Notes under the pieces: model-generated | What the model was told of the DNA's origin: nothing | The model's input: the letters and a program-made list of their open reading frames with translations, nothing else | The model's database searches: none | Shown here: in pieces, positions 12,801 to 23,695 of the stretch | How the letters are laid out: each line of letters begins with the position of its first letter | Position numbering within the stretch: position 1 is the stretch's first letter | Origin: Pyrenochaeta sp. MPI-SDFR-AT-0127 | Lineage: Eukaryota; Ascomycota; Dothideomycetes; Pleosporales; Cucurbitariaceae | Direction of reading: 5' to 3' | DNA: 64,000 nt | Assembly: GCA_020747015.1 (NCBI GenBank) | Contig: JAGTJM010000001.1 | Coordinates: 992,001-1,056,000 of the forward strand | Program-made: the position numbers and the translations under genes

Positions 12801-13526
12801 CTTTAGCACCCTCAACTCCTTGACGGCGAGGTGGTCCAACCCAAGCGCTATGAATTTTCCGATTAAAACCAGAATACCATTTTCATACTGTAGCTCTTGT
12901 GAGTCCTTGCCCAAGACTTTCATAGCTTCTGGTGTACCCAAGTATGCAAAGGCTATCATGGCGCACTCAGCCATCGAGACGAGGCCAGCATCTGGGCTCG
13001 ACGTTGAAGACGAAGAATATGACGACGACCGACTCATCGACGGTTTTTTGGGGGAACTATTCATCTGAGAGACGGCTCGCTCTTTTAGAGGTCTTTGGGA
13101 GACGAGCGTCGTCTTGGTGTGACCAGTCCGTGGTCTCGTAGGTTTGCGCGCGTCGTCGCCCGCAGCTGGTTTCGATTGGGGCACCGTGTGAGACACCAGC
13201 GCGGATGCTGGCTTCTTCAATACATCGGCTAGAGTCTTGAGTGTTGCATTAGCCACCTCAGTTGCCAGAATATATTTCTCCTTTGGTGTAAGCGCGATGG
13301 ACGTCTGCTTGATGGTATCCGCCAATGCTGGAGCGGTTCCAGCTCTCCTTCGTCCTGTCCCTGACGCTTTGATTCTGACATTTTCCTTCTCCGTTGGCTC
13401 TTCAATTTTCTTTATTAGGAGCTCCTGCAGTGTAGTGACCGTCGCATTGGAACATGTGGAGGTTGATCGCACGTCTGTTTTGACATCGTTGATGCGTTTG
13501 CGCGCCGTCTCGTCTTTTGTCGCCAT
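6807..13526 (-). CDS. esp1: Separase (cohesin-cleaving cysteine protease, ESP1/BimB type), 3 exons
   Basis: Separase cleaves the cohesin kleisin subunit at anaphase onset and is held inactive by securin. Minus-strand exons are 13526-10273, 10219-8634 and about 8587-6807, giving roughly 2206 residues, a normal length for fungal separases. Intron 1 (53 nt) has GTAAAC, CTAAC and CAG signals and joins IGNVAK-C-ATIMSD. Intron 2 is 46 nt with the acceptor at 8588, or 40 nt if the upstream CAG at 8594 is used; both keep the frame and differ by two residues. The peptidase C50 domain is in the last exon: a Rossmann-like YICVDAGGSSILNPSGDLSHT segment, the catalytic His in YFGHGSGAQY (about residue 2015) and the catalytic Cys in LLFGCSS (about 2052), followed by AGAPAVVGMLWDVTDKDCDR. 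The N-terminal 1600 residues are helical, TPR-like repeats, as expected for the securin-binding arm. Confidence 0.95.
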
Positions 13527-16500
13527 CTATGCCGAAGCTGAGGGTCAATCGGTACGCGAAGCGGCTCATAGGTTTCATAGAATATACATTAGTAAGAAGA
13601 CGGGCGTGCAGGTGGCTATGATGTTGTACAAGATGTCCGATGATGTGACGCGAACCCTGGCCAAACATTTCGGTAAGCATGATACCATATTTGGCTTAGT
13701 GCGGTTCGCGGTTCGTGAGCTGCATCCATTGCTTAGTCTCTAAATTCATAACCCACCAACACTAACTACATCAGAACCACCGACATTGGTACTATGAATC
13801 AAAGAAATCTATAACCTTGCGAGCCAAATATGTGATTCTAGCTCCAAGCGCACAAACGGGCTGAGCAATATCGAATTCTCGAGCAGCCCTTTCCCCCTAC
13901 AGTGCTGAACTCATCTACTGAAATTTCGATACAGACCTTTCGCGCAACGAACAAAGGCTATTTGGCAAACTAGGGAATTAAAACTATGCAGACAGCAAAT
14001 TGTTAATATCGAGCTGAGCTATCATGTCTTTCTTACCTACCACAAACCTAAAGAAAGCTCAGGACATTGCTGAAATCTTGGGTGAAAAGACTGTGTGACT
14101 TTGGAGAACTTCACACATCAATTCGTCGCGAGTTTTGAACGAAGGGCGACACCACCTACGACCACTTCAGAAAGGAAACCCCCACTCAGTAGCTATGCCT
14201 TCACGAATTCTGAGAACCATGACGCAATGCGAATCTACATAAGCTTTATCGTGGTGGTAAATACATAGTCTCACGCTTTACAGCTTAGCCTGTAGGCCTC
14301 TTTGAACTTGGCTTTCCGAGTCAGCTTGTCCAGCAGGTACACAGCTCCCTGTAACATGAAACATTTACAAACGCTGGAAGCTACAGGGTAAAATCCAAGT
14401 GGTGTGCATGCGGAGTTTTCCGACCACATGTGCGCTGACTATCCCGTCCTGCATAGACACACACCATCACATTGACGCAGGTAGCAAAGATCGCACTATA
14501 TTGCAGAATCCCCAGTGTGTGACAAGGGCCTATGGCCAGGGTTCGCCACGGAACTGCATACATTGACACGATGCTCACTCTGAGGTTACGAGCAGGAGTG
14601 GCCCAATCAAGTATTCTTACGCGGCCTGGCTAGCGGACATTGTAAATTGTGGGTAGAACCCTCGGGCAATTGGTTGACGGGCCATGCTCATAAGAAAACC
14701 TTGAAGCCCCTTGCTTCACACCTCGTCACGGGTGTCGCTTGTGAGTACGTGTGTGTAACAGTCTTTGCTGGGCATGCAGCAGAATAAGCCTGACGTCAAG
14801 GGAACGCAGGGCATGTTATCGCCATGTATGTACGAAGCACGTCCCTGTCTCGGCTAAGTTTAATTCCGCGTTATCGATTGGCTTATGCCGGAAATAATGG
14901 AGATGGGATAAAGCATCGCGCTGTGGAGGAAGTGAAGATAAAGGATTAGAAGTGGTGGCGGGGTTTCGATCAACCAGGCTGCTGACAATGGGCATCCTGC
15001 AAATCCTAAGTGCGTATGACCTCAGTAACACTTGATTGCCTTCCAAGTGTATAGAAAGAGCAAGTCATCAGTATTGAAGGTATGTCACAGGGGAGCTGGC
15101 CTCACCTCAAATCGCCCCATGAAGTAGGTGGTACTAGTGGTGTTGCATGATAGATGGAAGATCTGCTGAAATCTGCAGCCATGGCACTGGAATCAACCTC
15201 TGACTTCCCCGGCACACCCTCGTGTTCCCGTTTTTGCCTCAAACACGGAAAATAGGACGATGTGGAGAGCGGCGCACGCGGTCGACCGGAAAGCTGGAGC
15301 AACGGAGAAGTAACCGTGGAGACGGTTCGGCGACCAGCCCGGAAACGATCATCATGATTTGCACTGTCTCTATCGCTTGTGGGAATACTTCTCTTGGGCA
15401 GTCTTGGATACTGTCTGCCATGATGCTGGGCATCGAAGGTGCATGCGACTTGCCCTAAATTGCTCGCGTCGCGGATGAAGTGCGGGATTGGCGAATGAAT
15501 TCCGATTTGCTGATGGGCCGCCGAAACGGTTTGGCCGTTAGGGCTGGGAAAAGGATCGTACAGCACAAGGTTCACAACGTAGTGGGGAGATTAACTGGCC
15601 CACTGGCCCAACGTCGCATCTCAGGATAAGAAACTCTATCACTGTGGCTGGAAGGGCGCGCAATTGACGCGAGCCCAAGAACTGGAAAGCCAGGCAATTG
15701 GATAGCTGTGATATCATTCACCAGTCTGCTACACGCCTGCAGATACGAAGGGTATTGTGGTTGGGGATAGGCTGACCGGATAATATTGTGTTGCTGTGAG
15801 AGGCGTGTAGTCGCCGCCACCACCACCACCACCTATTTCCAACACGCCATGGTAGAACAGAGACCGTTGAAGTCGCATCGTGTGACTTACTGTGAATGTT
15901 TTTCTATCCGCCCTCAACAGCCGCGCTTGACATAGTAATCACTTGGATCAGCCCACTCTATTCGCGTATCGCATCGGAGGCATTCCGGCGCACGTTGGCG
16001 GACGCAGACACTTGCGTATAGAAGTCGACTGTTATGGCTCTGCCTGATCTGGCGAGTGGCAGTTGGGAAGTGACAAGGAAAGATGGATTACAGGGCTTGG
16101 TTTTACGTCAAATCCATGAGGGACATCTCGAAGAAGGACCGATGGCCGTTCATCCTTGGCAAAACTTGCAGGAGTCGTTCCCTCGGTGTTACTTTACTTT
16201 CTGGGCTCCCTTGTGCCCGGGCAAGTCTCGGCCTCCTTCATATTAACTGATCGCAAGATGCGGACGGTTTGGATCGCAGGTCTGGAATTGGACCGGACGC
16301 ATCTGTGTTGATCCATTTGAACGCTTGCCGGCAGATTGAAAGAAATAATCATAGCGCCGGCATCTACAACTCGATTTTTAGACACAATTAATCGACTTGC
16401 TCCCTACTAACCCGTTTCAATTTAAAAAGTTCAGATGTGTGTTACTCCAGATTGAATCAAGATGCTTTCGCTGCAATGCAGTGCGAAACGCCGGTAATAT

Positions 16501-18426
16501 GCAACCCAGCATTTGGCCGATCCGCCTGTCGAACCATGTCAACCACGCCGTCAGAAAGTCTTGGTCCGCACAGGCAGGATGAATTGAGTTTGGACGCGAT
16601 CCTGATGATAACGCTACCGTATCTTATTATCAGTCGTAGCGTAAAGCGTTGTCGCTTTGCCCGGCAGGGCACCGTTTGTTTCGAGGCTGGCGAAACAACG
16701 GCACGTGGTTAAAGTAGAAAGAGTCATGCAAGCAGCGTATACGAACGCCAACAATAGATGGTTAATGTACGTACCGTCTGTTTCGCGCCCCGTACGGAGC
16801 TTCTGGAACGCGTCAGACTTGATCCTTCGTCAGACCTACGTAGCGTTGGTGTTGGCCTGTGAGCGAATCGCGCTTGTGGCTGGCGATTGATTGCGGTTGA
16901 TTGCGCACTCGCGACGTCTATTCCAAAGCCCCAGCCGTCTCTTGGACCCTCCTGGCAGCCTGGTTTCTGGTATGTCGGATGCAGCTTGGAAACGCTTCCG
17001 TGGCCAGTGGGAGGGTCCTGGGTGCAACAGTTTTGGTCGCGGGTCTACCCAATCGTTGGTCAAGGCAGCCAGGATTATGTTGTGTCAAGTAAAGCCGCGG
17101 CATGGTTAACTTGGACGGCGGGGGAATGGACACATTGGCAATGTCCCTTTCGATACTCGCGTCGTTCACAATCCATGAAGCCTAGAGGGCACCTGGTTAG
17201 CAACATCTTGCCTAGCGGGGAATCCCCCACAACCAGCTAGCCAGAGACCCTCCCCCGCAAACCGACTACCATGAAAAGGGGGCTTCTGTGTTGGTGTGAA
17301 GTTGTTCCGGTTCGAAGTCAAATGAAAGGAATGAGGGCTCAAGTCGCGGCGTAGTCCAACACCAGAGTGACGTTCATCAAAGGCCAACCGTTCGCTTCGA
17401 CGACCAGATTGCGCAACATTTCCAGTGCATATCGATTACGGCGAGGGCGCGGTTGGCACCGCTTTGTGGCACCGGCAATCATTGTCTGATTTGGTATTGC
17501 ACAGACGACGCTGACTCTGGACAAGCCCAAGCCGGCACTGCAAGGGACGTGCTGTGCTCCACGTGGCGGCGGGCGCTGCTCTCTGCCACCCCAAGTGCGC
17601 AATGCGAAAGGTCATCGCTCAAAGCCATCGCTCAAGGCCGTCTCGTCTCGCCTTGTCCTCGTAGAGTATCGAATGGACGACTAACATGTCGAATGGACCT
17701 GTTGGAATGGGCCACTGTCAGGAACCTGGAGTCGCCGGGCAGCTAAGCTTTTTCGACGTCGTTCTTTACCGTATCAGATGTACCCCCGACTCGTCACCGA
17801 GCGTGAGCTCGGCTGGTTGTACACCGGTTGCCTGACAAGGAGCGGCCGCTAGACGCAAGTAGCCCCAGTCAAACTCTACTGATCAACCCTGCCCAGGCGT
17901 TTTTCAGCACCCGGATGCCGCGCCTTGTGCACCTGCATTTCCGTCATCCCTGGTACAGCAGACACCTTGACGATCCCTCTCCGTTCAAGTTTAAAGCCAT
18001 ATCAAAGCGCCCATCCTCCACTGACGCGAACGTCTAGACCCACTAACAAATCCCTCCTATACTCTGACCGAGCCCCATAATTCCCCCCAGATTCCAGGAA
18101 CCTGTCCCTTCGCCGTGAATACCTTTGGTGTTGACCACCCTCTTTGTCCATGTCCACAAGCCACCTTGTAGCCTCCCTCTCCTTCAGACAACGAATCGAG
18201 AACAACAAAATATCTCTTTGGTAGTTGACAAGTTTACCGCGCTGTTCACCAGGCATTTCTCAAAGCAACCAAAAAGACCACCATCATCGCCTATCCACCA
18301 ACCAATTGCCGCTTTGTCAACCATGGTATCCTGAAGACTTCAAAGTACGGCTACTACCCCCCTACATTCTGTCGCGATCCGTCTATACAGGCGAAACATC
18401 GCACGTGAGCTCGGTCTTCGTCCCAC
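13527..18426. other. Long gene-poor region upstream of separase and the GPCR gene
   Basis: About 4.9 kb between two divergently transcribed genes. I tested the longer open frames (for example 15102-15575 minus and 16887-17240 plus) and found no recognisable family, signal peptide or paired splice sites. The part around 16.8-17.8 kb looks richer in G and C than the flanks but is still non-coding in appearance. It may hold non-coding RNAs, long regulatory regions or worn repeats; nothing specific can be supported. Confidence 0.45.
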
Positions 18427-19842
18427 ATGGCACCCTTCGATATGGAATCCTCTCTGGAGGTCCGGGCACTCGAGAAGCGATACTTTGAATACCCTAACAG
18501 CCTGGACCCACTGACTCCTGTTTTTCGAAATGGCCTCATCCCAGTTGCCCTCTTCTCAATGATGAGTTTGATATCAGTCACAGCTTTACTGCTCTTCATC
18601 ACTCACCGACTGTTATCGTGGCGGAGACACTACAGAGAATACGTCGGATACAACCAATATGTCATTCTTATATACAACTTGCTACTGGCGGACCTTCAAC
18701 AGTCAATTGCGTTCTCAATCTCCTTCCATTGGCTTCGAATCAACAAAATCGTGGCTCCCACAGCACCCTGCTTCATTCAGGCTTGGTTCCTCCACATCGG
18801 AGATGTAGCTAGTGGGTTCTTCGTCCTCGCAATTGCCATTCATACCTGGATGGGAGTCGTTAAGGGATACAAGCTACCCTACGTATGGTTCGTGGTATCG
18901 ATCCTGTTTATCTGGCTCGCGGCATTGATCTTGACCATTCTGGGGCCAATACTGTATCAGAATCGCTTCTTCACTCGCGCGGGAGGTTGGTGCTGGGTGT
19001 CTGTCGACTTCCAGAATGAACGGTTATGGCTCCATTACCTATGGATCTTCATTGTTGAATTTGGAACGATTGCTATATATGGACATATCTTTATCCATTT
19101 GCGCGGACGCATCCGGAGTATCATCGCCAATGACAACACCAGCAAGCTTACAAGAGCAACAAAATTCATGGTCATGTAAGTTACTTCTTGTACTAAATGC
19201 ATGTGAAGCATACACTAACTTCATGTTTTCACCTCTAGGTATCCTGCCGTTTACGTTGTCCTTACCTTGCCCATCGCTGTGGGTCGCATGGTCGCCATGA
19301 CTGGCACCCCGATGCCAGATGTCTTCTTTTGCATTGCTGGCTCCCTCCTCACGTCTTGTGGTTGGATCGACGCGCTACTCTATGCCTTGACACGACGCGT
19401 TCTGGTAACCGGAGATCTGTCAACAGGCCAATACAACCGCACCCATACCGTCACAGCCATCGCCCCGAATGCCGCACGCCCTGGCGACACCGACCAATTC
19501 GGCCTACAATCTATGACGGGCAAAGAACCTAACGGCACGACTGCACGAACAGTCACCATCGTTGGAGGCAGCAATCGCCTCTCACGAATAGTCGACCACC
19601 GCCGTGGGCGCAGTCTCGCAACAAGATCGCGGCATGAAGATACATTACAAGAATACAGTCCAACGAGAACAGGCTCACAAGACTCTATAATCAAGCCTGT
19701 GCATAAGGGGAATGCGATCAATATCATTACGGAGACAAATATTCAGGTGGAAAGCGCGAGCCCGAGTCCGCATGAGGAGTTTGAGGCAGTGATGTTGCCA
19801 GTGAGGAACCGCAACAATACAGACTATAGTCGGCGGTCATGA
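18427..19842 (+). CDS. Seven-transmembrane G-protein-coupled receptor (fungal Git3 / cAMP-receptor-like), 2 exons
   Basis: Predicted 450-residue receptor. Exons are 18427-19175 and 19239-19842. The 63 nt intron (GTAAGT, CACTAAC, CTCTAG) splits the ATG codon at VM-YPAVYVV. Seven hydrophobic helices lie at about residues 36-59, 78-100, 116-139, 153-176, 200-225, 248-268 and 277-301. Cys115 at the start of helix 3 and Cys189 in the second outer loop could form the usual disulfide. The cytoplasmic tail from about residue 305 is polar and Ser/Thr-rich. This layout matches fungal receptors annotated as glucose/Gpr1-Git3 or cAMP-receptor-like, which couple to G-alpha and cAMP signalling; the ligand is unknown. 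A second in-frame ATG at 18442 is a possible start. The absence of a long third intracellular loop argues against a classic Gpr1. Confidence 0.85.
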
Positions 19843-22828
19843 CGAGTACTACCATTGCTGCATTGAGGACCAAGAGCGTATGAGTACCTGCACCGGGCAT
19901 TAAGAGATGGGGAATGCATTTCTTCATCTTGTATGGAGTCAAGCATTATGCAGTATGCTGCACTGTGTCTTCACTCAAAGCACCTGGCGCGTCATAACGG
20001 GCTCAAGCTGCCTCCAGCATAAAAAGAATTCACGGCCACACAACGCGATGACATAATGTTGCTATACTAAATGTTAGTAATTCTGTGTACAACTAGGCAA
20101 GCCAGCAGGGAGTTACTGGAGCTTGCACGCATCACCTTTTTTCTTACTGTTGGGATATCTAAGGATGGTCAGCGATGTACGTGGCCCTTGTTATGTGAGA
20201 AGTTGAGATACCCCAAGTACCATAATCAAAGCAATACAAACAATATCTTCATACACACACTACTTGTCCTTACAGCCACACATGTGCACGTGCACACTTT
20301 CTTAGTCGAAAGTTTGTGCACGTCCCTGTCCTTTGACAGGCAGCTGTAGCAGCGACATGCTTGATTGTAAAGGTACAGTGCCGGGTCTGTCACTGGTTCG
20401 TTTTTTTTTCCACAGCCTAGAACATCACGCAGATCCAGCAATGGATCGTATGGTGCAGAAGAGCTTCCAACCACCTGTTCGAAAAAGGGGGATCAGCAAG
20501 TCCGCAATTGAAGCCAACTATGTCTTCATCCGCATTGTAGTCAAACAGCTTTGGGCAAGCTGCATGTAAAAGCATAACAGTTAACAAGCCACGTTAATTG
20601 CGGGAGAATATTGAAAATGTCGTCTTTCTAGGCTTGCGCCAGCACGCGAGATGGCGGCGATGATCGTTCAGGTGACCAAACTGCCGCGGCCTCGGAGATT
20701 TGATTCAAATGTAATGCGTTTGCGGCACGGGAGGTAGTTTAGTAACGCGTTTTTGGCTTTGGCGGCGGGTTGGACTGGAATGTCGATCTGCCAAGCGGGA
20801 GCCAATGCATGTGATGCGGGTTAAGCCTTAAACTTCAGGAGAACAGCTCCGGTTCAGATTCAGCGACGTCGCGAAGCCTGATTCGAGCGCAGAGTGAATC
20901 TAATAGGTAATTGTACGCGAAATTGCAGAGTTGCAATAGTGTTTGGTCATGGCGTATGTTCAATTGAAGGCCGTCATGCTCCTGGTCATCGCTTGTGTCT
21001 CGAACACGTGGTTCTGATGAAGTATTTTGTATGCTGCCTAAGTATTCTGTTTTTTACATATCGGAGTAAGGCGCTCCTGCACCTTTTTTAATGACAGATT
21101 TGCCTTGTGCCTTGATGGTGGAAGGCCTCCACCAGCGACATGTGTCTTTCATGAAGATCAATTTCTTCCCTATCCATCGAAGCATTTCTTCTATTTACCT
21201 TCGCTCTTTGTGCTTATTTCTTTTGGCCTCTGTATGAGAGTCTATCCATCAAGGACCAACCGAGGTTTGTGTTGTGACTAACTCATATTGAGGTACGATC
21301 GTCGTGGGAACAGCTCAACCTGTCACAAAGCGAGGGCCAAGTATCGTCATATAAGCGAAGGCGTACAAGTGTGAGTTTTCACAATATTGGGCAGAATTCG
21401 ACTTTGCAGGTGTTTGTAATTGTGTAAATTCTAGGCACGCAACATGTCCGATTACCATTTGAGATTGTACCCTGCCAGCAGCAAACCTTTCTATGTTTCG
21501 TGGCAACAGTCTTCGGGTAAGCGGATTCTCAATTTGATGGCAGCTGGAGATAGCAATAGGGACATGCACACTATCTACTTGAGAATGAGTCAGTTTCTGT
21601 GAACCGTCTTGCCATATCGCCTGTAGTCTTGGAGAAGACCTACTCAAAATGAGTGTGTTAGAGATCCATATGCGCTTCAACATCAAGAGCTGTAAGAACA
21701 CAAGTGTAATAAGTATTGGCATATCAATCAGCAGGCAAGCTTCACCCGTGCACTTCTAGGAGTCTGAAATAATCCTACATGAGGTGCCACATAGCTATCA
21801 AAAGTGCCGTGGAAGCCGATACTTTGGTGGTACATATTTTGATTTGTCATCTGGTCATAACACGGTAGGTAATGTAACCATCGCAGAGGCCCGAAACTGC
21901 GCGATTTGGAGAGATCGAAGTGCAGGCAAGCTCATTTAGCATGACTATGGGAGAGACATGCCCAAAATTTTTGGAGTTGCGGAACAAAATGGTCGGTATG
22001 AGTATCCTCAAGATATGTTGTTATACGCGGGACATATCCGGGGCAAAACATAAGAGAAATTTAGCTCGTATCTGCTGCAAAGGTGGTGTGGTGGCTTCGA
22101 AGGATTCACGAATAAGTAGTGTTGGCGCTCGAGCCTTTTCCGACCTAACGGACGGTCCGCAGCCCCTTCGATCGACATGTCTTGTTTTCACCTCACAAGT
22201 CGACGTGCACATCCGAAATCCTATTTACACTGCCTTGACTACCGTGATAGCACTCTACCTTTACACTGTGTTCCTGGGAAATGATTGAATGTTTGTGCAG
22301 TGTACCTATTCACTCAGAATACGGTAGTTTGGAGGCCCTAGGTTCCTCCATGGTGCAAGTACACGCATGAAGATCGAACATTTTAGGGAGACACAAAATG
22401 CGCATTCCAGAGGAAGACATTGTTAAACTTCAGGTCAATTCTCATTGGCTACGTAGTCATTGGACCGCCTAAAGACTGTCCTGTTCCTGGCTGCTTCGTT
22501 CCTTTCCTGCCAGACCCGCCTCAACGCCGTAAACACCCAGACACTTTTAGAAGAACGATCTGCACATCACCCCAAGGATCCATTCCAGTCTTTATCTCCG
22601 TGTATGTCTCGATGCACGCCTGTACGGAAACGTTTAAAGAGTGCATACCAATATCCCCGCATTAAGCGAAGCGGCGATTGCGGCCCCGAGGAATGCAAGA
22701 ACAAGAGAGGGTCGGCCGCAGCGATTGTAGGCGGCGAGCTTATCGCTGGTAGGCCGGTGCAGCCGTTTCAGCATGATGTAGATGCCTAGCAGCGTTCAGC
22801 CATGTGCTTCCTAGCACCAGGGTTGGGC
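19843..22828. other. Gene-poor region with short homopolymer tracts
   Basis: About 3 kb between the receptor gene and the DUF7896 gene, which converge. No supported coding sequence is seen. A run of T at about 20401-20410 and scattered AT-rich blocks are present. Open frames are short and carry no recognisable domain. Confidence 0.45.
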
Positions 22829-23695
22829 TCAAGAGGCATCCATTTTGTCCACAATGCTGTCAATTGCCATGGACCGAGTAGATGGCGTTGTTGGAGTTGG
22901 CGGTGCCTTTCCTTCGGACTTGTTTGGTACAGGTTGAGGCTGAGGCAGCAGCTGAGGTTGTGCCAGGGGCACGGTTGCGACTTCTTCCACGATAGGCTCA
23001 TTGTCTTCGCCGACGATCTCATCCACTTCTCGCAGCCAATTCGCCTTGAGCACCTCCATGGGAGGATCCAGGTCGCCTGGCTTGCCGCCACGTCGAGCTT
23101 CAGCAGCAGTCATCTTCCTCTCACCGCGCTTATGGGGGTGAAAGTGCATGCGGCGAAGGTGGCTTGCAGCATTGTAGCATTCGTTATATCTCTTGCCAGT
23201 CTGGCATGCTTTGCAGTTTGCAAGAAATGATTTGTCGGCCGACGTGTCAATGGTGACCCAGACCTTACGCGCCGTCCTGTGGACACGGTTCGTATGACGG
23301 CGCAGTTCATGCTCACTGCGGAAGCCGTCGGGATAGTCTGTGCAGACAGGGCACTTCAATCGCAACACCCTACGGGAGGGGGTTTTGGATGTTGGCTGGA
23401 ATGTGGGAGACGTGTTGGGGGTGGAGTCAACAATGGGAGCCGGCACAATGGTTTCTCTGGGTGCTGACGGTGGTGGTTCAACGGCTTCAGTGACCTTGGT
23501 AGCCGGAGAGGTGATGACGGGCGCTTCTTCTTTCATCCTGGCTCTTGACCTTGTTGGAGGCATGTACGCCTGATGGACTGGTAAGGGATCCAAGAAGGCT
23601 GGAGGAGAGCGGATCAGTGCCGGGTCGATGTTCAGCGAGGCGGACGGTGATTTGCTCCTCGGGGGTGGGGTCACTTGGGGTAGCTCTAACGGCGA
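22829..23695 (-). CDS. DUF7896 / C2H2-zinc-finger-like fungal protein (5' end uncertain)
   Basis: A fungal protein with two Cys/His-rich segments. The first is LKCPVCTDYPDGFRSEHELRRH followed by NRVH, a C2H2-like finger. The second contains FLANCKACQTGKRYNE and YNAASHLRRMHF, then HPHKRGERK, the signature I associate with the fungal DUF7896 family. The N-terminal part is Pro/Ser/Thr-rich and likely disordered. The first in-frame ATG is at 23563 (about 244 residues), but the frame reads on as credible protein (SPLELPQ, then SLNIDPALIRSPPAFLDPLP) up to 23695, where a CTAAT branch and ATTAG acceptor sit. An upstream first exon is therefore likely, but I could not locate its ATG in the next 400 bases. 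It is probably a nuclear, DNA- or protein-binding factor; the function is unknown. Confidence 0.72.
   Translation of the reverse strand, partial: SPLELPQVTPPPRSKSPSASLNIDPALIRSPPAFLDPLPVHQAYMPPTRSRARMKEEAPVITSPATKVTEAVEPPPSAPRETIVPAPIVDSTPNTSPTFQPTSKTPSRRVLRLKCPVCTDYPDGFRSEHELRRHTNRVHRTARKVWVTIDTSADKSFLANCKACQTGKRYNECYNAASHLRRMHFHPHKRGERKMTAAEARRGGKPGDLDPPMEVLKANWLREVDEIVGEDNEPIVEEVATVPLAQPQLLPQPQPVPNKSEGKAPPTPTTPSTRSMAIDSIVDKMDAS

Noticed and set aside
15102..15575. 157-codon frame in the gene-poor region
   Set aside because: No domain, no signal peptide, no splice partners; composition is not protein-like.
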